The position numbers and the translations under genes are program-made. From Novosphingobium taihuense (GTDB taxonomy: Bacteria; Pseudomonadota; Alphaproteobacteria; Sphingomonadales; Sphingomonadaceae), in assembly GCF_007830315.1 (NCBI RefSeq), contig NZ_VLKJ01000007.1, positions 178,438 to 242,437 on the forward strand: a stretch of DNA of 64,000 nucleotides, read 5' to 3'. Position 1 is the first letter of the stretch; each line of letters begins with the position of its first letter. Below, in pieces: positions 60,719-64,000 of the stretch. Under the pieces are notes generated by a model, which saw nothing but the letters and a program-made list of their open reading frames with translations, had not been told where the DNA came from and did not search any database.

Positions 60719-62005
60719 TCAGATCAGCGCAGCAATCTCGTCCGCGCCAACAGGGCCGGATCGCAGAAACCCCTGAAAGGTATCGCAGCCTTCCTCGGCC
60801 AGCACCGCAAGCTGGCTCTCCCGCTCGACACCCTCGCACACCAGCTTGAGCCCGAGCGCCCGCGCCATGGCGACTATGGCGGTGAGGATAGCGCGGTCAC
60901 GATTGTCGGTGTCCACATCGCGCAGAAGCGAAGCATCAAGCTTGATGGTGTCGAGCGGAAGCGCCTTCAACGTGCGGAAATTCGCATAACCTGTCCCGAA
61001 ATCGTCGAGAGCAATCCTGACTCCAAGACCGGCAAGTTCAGCGAGAGCTTCCGACGAACGCGCAAAATCCGCCACAAGTGCGTGTTCGGTTACCTCCAGA
61101 GTCAACCGTGCGGGGGAGAAGCCCATCGCCTCGAGCAAATCAGTGAAGTCCATCGCAAAGCGGTCATTGGCCAGATCCTCAGCCGTGACGTTCAACGAAA
61201 GCGCAAGCTGTTCCTGCCAAGCTGCAGCGATGCTGAGCGCCTTACGCGCAATATGGCGAGAAAGCTGCGTAACGTGATCACCGCGCTCGGCAATCGCGAA
61301 CAGCGTCTCCGCGCCCATCCGGCCCAACTGCGGATGATCCCACCGCGCAAGGGCCTCCACACCTACCAGCAATCCACCAGCCACGGCATATTGCGGTTGG
61401 AACACCAGACCGATCTCGTCCCGCGCCATCGCTCCGATCAGGTCGGCTTCGAGCCGCGCTGCGCTGCGTCCGCGCGCGCGGTGTGATCCGTCTGCCCAGA
61501 GCAGCCGCCGTCCAGTCTGTTGCTGCAGCGTGCCCAGCGCCTGATCCAACCGGTCGATCAGCGCAGCTCCGTCTTCGCCCGGCAGTCCGCGAAGCAATGC
61601 CGTGCGCGGCACGAGATGCAGTTCGTCGCCCCGCATCGGCAGGCTGCGCGAAATATGCCGCGTCAGCGCCTCAGCCAGCCACTGCCACCGTTCACGACTG
61701 ATCGCCCCGCTGCTCGCCACAAGGAACTCGCCACCACCCACCCGCGCCACTAGCGCATCAGCTTCCAATTCCTCGGCGGTAAAGTCGGCGATACGGCGGG
61801 CTATTTCAGCAAGCACGCTGTCGCCACCGGCATGGCCATAGGCGAGGTTCACCGTGCGGAAGCGGTGAAGGCCAATCAACATGGCGTGGACATACTCGGT
61901 CTGATGCCGCGCAAACCATGATGCGGCTCCGGCCATTCCGGGTAATCCGGTCAGGTTGTCGCGCACATCATCGGCACTGGAAAGTCGCATAGGCCTTGGC
62001 ATCAA
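60719..62005 (-). CDS. EAL-domain cyclic-di-GMP phosphodiesterase with degenerate GGDEF
   Basis: 428 residues, cytoplasmic (no signal or membrane segment). The GGDEF domain is degenerate: VGGGEFLV replaces the GG(D/E)EF signature, so cyclase activity is unlikely. The EAL domain keeps GVEALARW, LEVTEHAL, ALDDFGTGYANF, IKLD, the catalytic-loop Glu region VCEGVERESQ and GCDTFQGF. It is therefore probably a c-di-GMP phosphodiesterase, perhaps with GTP sensing by the GGDEF part. Convergent with mfd. Confidence 0.9.
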   Translation of the reverse strand: MMPRPMRLSSADDVRDNLTGLPGMAGAASWFARHQTEYVHAMLIGLHRFRTVNLAYGHAGGDSVLAEIARRIADFTAEELEADALVARVGGGEFLVASSGAISRERWQWLAEALTRHISRSLPMRGDELHLVPRTALLRGLPGEDGAALIDRLDQALGTLQQQTGRRLLWADGSHRARGRSAARLEADLIGAMARDEIGLVFQPQYAVAGGLLVGVEALARWDHPQLGRMGAETLFAIAERGDHVTQLSRHIARKALSIAAAWQEQLALSLNVTAEDLANDRFAMDFTDLLEAMGFSPARLTLEVTEHALVADFARSSEALAELAGLGVRIALDDFGTGYANFRTLKALPLDTIKLDASLLRDVDTDNRDRAILTAIVAMARALGLKLVCEGVERESQLAVLAEEGCDTFQGFLRSGPVGADEIAALI

Positions 62006-62154
62006 TGCATCTTTAGCGCGCTATCCTTGCCAAAGCGTTCCGCTCGTGCGCCGCGCCGCCACAGTTATGCTTTTGTGCATTGCGCCAATCCGGTCCGCCC
62101 CATATCTCGGCGTCACGACTTTTTCTGCTGCGTTCGACTGGGGCTAGTACACAA

Positions 62155-62934
62155 ATGCCGGATTTTGCCCGCCTCGCCCTGCTGGCCTCGCCCAGCGAGC
62201 GCGCTCAGGACGCCTACGAAACACTGCTGAAAAGCCGCGACTGGGTTCCGCTCGAACAGGCCGACGCTGCTGTGGTGATCGGCGGTGACGGCTTCATGCT
62301 GCAAACTCTGCACACCATGCTCGATATCGACCATGTCGTGCCAGCCTTCGGCCTCAACCTCGGCACCGTCGGATTCCTGATGAACAAGTACCGGTCGAGC
62401 CGCAACATCGAGGAGCGCCTTGCCAGGGCCACGCGAATCTCGGTTTCGCCGCTTCGCATGACCGCGATTACCAACACCGGCGAGGAACACTCGGTCTGCG
62501 CGATCAACGAAGTTTCTATCCTGCGTGAGACCCGCCAGACCGCCAAGCTTGAGGTCAGCGTCAATGGCAAGGTGCGGATGCCCGAACTCGCCTGCGACGG
62601 CGTGCTAGTAGCCACGCCTGCAGGCTCGACCGCCTACAACCTCTCGGCCAACGGCCCGATCCTGCCGCTGTCCTCCAACATGCTGGCGCTCACCCCGATC
62701 AGCCCCTTCCGCCCCCGTCGCTGGCGCGGCGCGATCCTGCCCGACACTTACGAGATCGTGTTCAAGGCACTCGAATCGGTGAAGCGGCCGGTCCTTGTCG
62801 TGGCCGACCAGAAGGAAGTGCGCGACGTGCGCGAGGTGCGGGTCAAAGCCTGGCCGGAGCATCGCCTGACCTTGCTGTTCGACCGCGGGCAGAGCCTCGA
62901 GGACCGCATCTTCGCCGAACAGTTCATGGTCTGA
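62155..62934 (+). CDS. nadK: NAD kinase
   Basis: 259 residues from the ATG at 62155. The family motif is VIGGDGFML (GGDG, about 42), with NLGTVGFLMN and the NE-containing AINEVSILRE. ATPAGSTAYNLSANGPILP forms the substrate pocket. It phosphorylates NAD to NADP. The upstream 149-bp gap shared with the GGDEF/EAL gene probably holds divergent promoters, which I cannot assign. Confidence 0.94.
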   Translation: MPDFARLALLASPSERAQDAYETLLKSRDWVPLEQADAAVVIGGDGFMLQTLHTMLDIDHVVPAFGLNLGTVGFLMNKYRSSRNIEERLARATRISVSPLRMTAITNTGEEHSVCAINEVSILRETRQTAKLEVSVNGKVRMPELACDGVLVATPAGSTAYNLSANGPILPLSSNMLALTPISPFRPRRWRGAILPDTYEIVFKALESVKRPVLVVADQKEVRDVREVRVKAWPEHRLTLLFDRGQSLEDRIFAEQFMV

Positions 62935-62955
62935 GAGAAAATTGAAAACAGGTGC

Positions 62956-62983
62956 TTGCCAAACCGGAATCGCCTGTTATTAG
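62956..62983 (+). promoter_or_regulatory. Promoter of tRNA-Asn
   Basis: TTGCCA at 62956-62961, 16-bp spacer, TATTAG at 62978-62983, 31 bp before the tRNA. Confidence 0.6.
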
Positions 62984-63013
62984 CGCGGTCCTGCCTCGGG
63001 AGACTGAGGCTGC

Positions 63014-63088
63014 TCCCTGATAGCTCAGCGGTAGAGTAGGTGACTGTTAATCACTTGGTCGTAGGTTCGAATCCTACTCAGGGAGCCA
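63014..63088 (+). tRNA. tRNA-Asn (GUU)
   Basis: 75 nt with encoded CCA. Acceptor TCCCTGA/TCAGGGA, anticodon stem GGTGA/TCACT with loop CTGTTAA giving GTT. Confidence 0.97.
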
Positions 63089-63100
63089 TTTATTTCTTCT

Positions 63101-63125
63101 GGATCAGCGCCTTGCGCTTTGATCC
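63101..63125 (+). terminator. Hairpin downstream of tRNA-Asn
   Basis: GGATCA-GCGC, CTT loop, GCGC-TT-TGATCC. There is no good U-tract, so it may be a weak terminator. Confidence 0.4.
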
Positions 63126-63190
63126 GGGGCCTTTCAAAACTCGCTGACCCAAAGGCCTGAGCGCTAGCCCGATGCGCTATCTCAATGCCG

Positions 63191-63514
63191 TCAGTGCCAG
63201 GTCCGCAGGCGTCCGCCCACCAGCGCTTCGAGCACCGCCGGATGTAGCGGCTCAATCAGTCGCAGCATCACGCGGAACCCGCCGCTTTGCTCAACAACAG
63301 CCGCGCGCGATTCGAGCCCCGCAAATGTAAGCCACACCGTGGTGCCGATGGCGGGATTTTCCATGCAGTCGATCTGCGCGATTGCGCAAGACAGCGAACG
63401 GACGTTAACCTTGGCCCGAAACACACCCCGCCGGTAGCTTGCCTGCAAAAGCGCAGAATCAAGCCCGCCAGAAGGCAGAACCGCATCAGTCTGAATGTTC
63501 CGATCAAGCCACAT
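63191..63514 (-). CDS. PilZ-domain protein
   Basis: 107 residues, a single PilZ-like beta barrel: VNVRSLSCAIAQIDCMENPAIGTTVWLTF, then ESRAAVVEQSGGFRVMLRLIEPL. The first RxxxR c-di-GMP arm is replaced or weak (YRRGVFRAKVN), so binding is uncertain. It could be a c-di-GMP receptor working with the nearby EAL protein. The gene ends about 100 bp from tRNA-Asn. Confidence 0.7.
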   Translation of the reverse strand: MWLDRNIQTDAVLPSGGLDSALLQASYRRGVFRAKVNVRSLSCAIAQIDCMENPAIGTTVWLTFAGLESRAAVVEQSGGFRVMLRLIEPLHPAVLEALVGGRLRTWH

Positions 63515-63652
63515 CGCTGCTCTCCAGTCGCGTCGCGTTAACGCTACTGAAGAACGGTGGCGTGATCGGATTTTTCAGCCTCCTATCGCGTTCCCACACT
63601 GACAGGCACGGAAGCCGCCTCAGCCGATGTCATCGGGGCTTTCCCGTTGACG

Positions 63653-64000
63653 TGACCCCCAGCTTTCCTCCAGCTGGGATTAGAGCCGGGCGGTTGTTTT
63701 GTGCATCAGCGCGGTTGAAGCAATGGGCTGCGTAGCGGAGCCCGTAGGGCGTAGCGAAGCAGGCCATTGCTTATCCAGTTTGGCGGCGAACGCCGCCGGG
63801 GTTGCATAGCCAAGGGACGAGTGCGGTCTCTCCCGGTTGTAATCCTCGACCCAGGCAGCGATCTCGACCCGGGCATGGGCGAGGCTCATGAATAAGGTCT
63901 CGTTCAGCAGCTCGTCGCGCATACGGCCGTTAAAGCTCTCGACGTAGCCATTCTGCATCGGCTTGCCCGGCGCGATGTAATGCCACTCGACCCCGATCTT
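63653..64000 (-). mobile_element. IS3-family insertion sequence, right end (continues beyond window)
   Basis: The element end is inferred at TGACCCCC (63653), because IS3-type elements end in TG...CA and the transposase reads toward this side. The stretch 63515-63652 between the PilZ gene and the IS holds no recognisable gene. The other end, the OrfA gene and any target duplication lie outside. Confidence 0.65.
63680..64000 (-). CDS. IS3-family transposase OrfB, C-terminal part (cut by window end)
   Basis: The frame is open to the right edge. Visible is the last part of the DDE integrase core: [20 protein letters not shown] with the catalytic Glu, then [13 protein letters not shown], and the family tail [16 protein letters not shown]. 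The N-terminal DD residues and OrfA are outside. An extra 25-residue tail follows the usual end (after LDKQWP). Confidence 0.9.
   Translation of the reverse strand, partial: KIGVEWHYIAPGKPMQNGYVESFNGRMRDELLNETLFMSLAHARVEIAAWVEDYNRERPHSSLGYATPAAFAAKLDKQWPASLRPTGSATQPIASTALMHKTTARL

Overview
The window is one continuous stretch of GC-rich alphaproteobacterial chromosome. Several features point to a sphingomonad of the Novosphingobium type: the ntrBC-ntrYX-hfq-hflX order, an Hfq with two Sm domains in one chain, PhaR, SdhE, a zapA-6S RNA-fau neighbourhood and the protein sequences themselves. Genes are tightly packed with many 4-bp stop/start overlaps. No gene-free stretch exceeds about 220 bp. 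There is no prophage, CRISPR array or toxin-antitoxin module. The only mobile DNA is the end of an IS3-family element at the right edge.

Layout. 1-5.5 kb: nitrogen two-component systems NtrB(partial)/NtrC and NtrY/NtrX. 5.7-7.6 kb: hfq-hflX. 7.6-16.6 kb (minus): mazG, a 56-residue membrane ORF, then a long head-to-tail run (mltB, rlpA-like, dacC, tmk, holB, metG, tatD, metallo-hydrolase) linking wall growth, dTMP supply, clamp loading and Met-tRNA synthesis. 16.7-17.8 kb: tRNA-Ser and two hypotheticals. 17.9-21.0 kb: pyruvate dehydrogenase E3, a thioesterase and E2. 21-27.5 kb: a universal stress protein, RNase R, an M28 peptidase, ProRS and PhaR. 27.6-32.8 kb: alr, an MHS-type transporter, a NifU-like protein, CvpA and RadA. 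33-39.7 kb: tRNA-Leu, SuhB, EF-P, an OPT transporter, an L,D-transpeptidase, ThiE and a lipoprotein. 39.8-45.5 kb: a central carbon cluster (class I aldolase, Pgk, MOSC protein, Gap, transketolase). 45.7-47.3 kb: a ZauP-like coiled coil, zapA, 6S RNA, fau and DUF2842. 47.3-53.3 kb: two tRNA-Asp genes, a YdeI-like protein, the branched-chain 2-oxoacid dehydrogenase operon, thyA and tRNA-Pro. 53.5-63.5 kb: a secreted repeat protein, recG, a host-attachment-family protein, sdhE, mfd, a GGDEF/EAL protein, nadK, tRNA-Asn and a PilZ protein. 63.65 kb to the end: IS3 element.

The most useful observations come from reading between the frames. hflX and alr both appear to lack any canonical start codon: CTG and ACG respectively are the best candidates, each overlapping the upstream stop. 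A 6S RNA gene has a good sigma70-type promoter buried in the end of zapA. Two near-identical palindromes sit upstream of the aldolase gene, one of them overlapping a promoter-like sequence. A small coiled-coil gene is translationally coupled to zapA. Several tRNA genes carry recognisable -35/-10 boxes. I found no wholly new multi-gene system. Most of the window is conserved housekeeping DNA.
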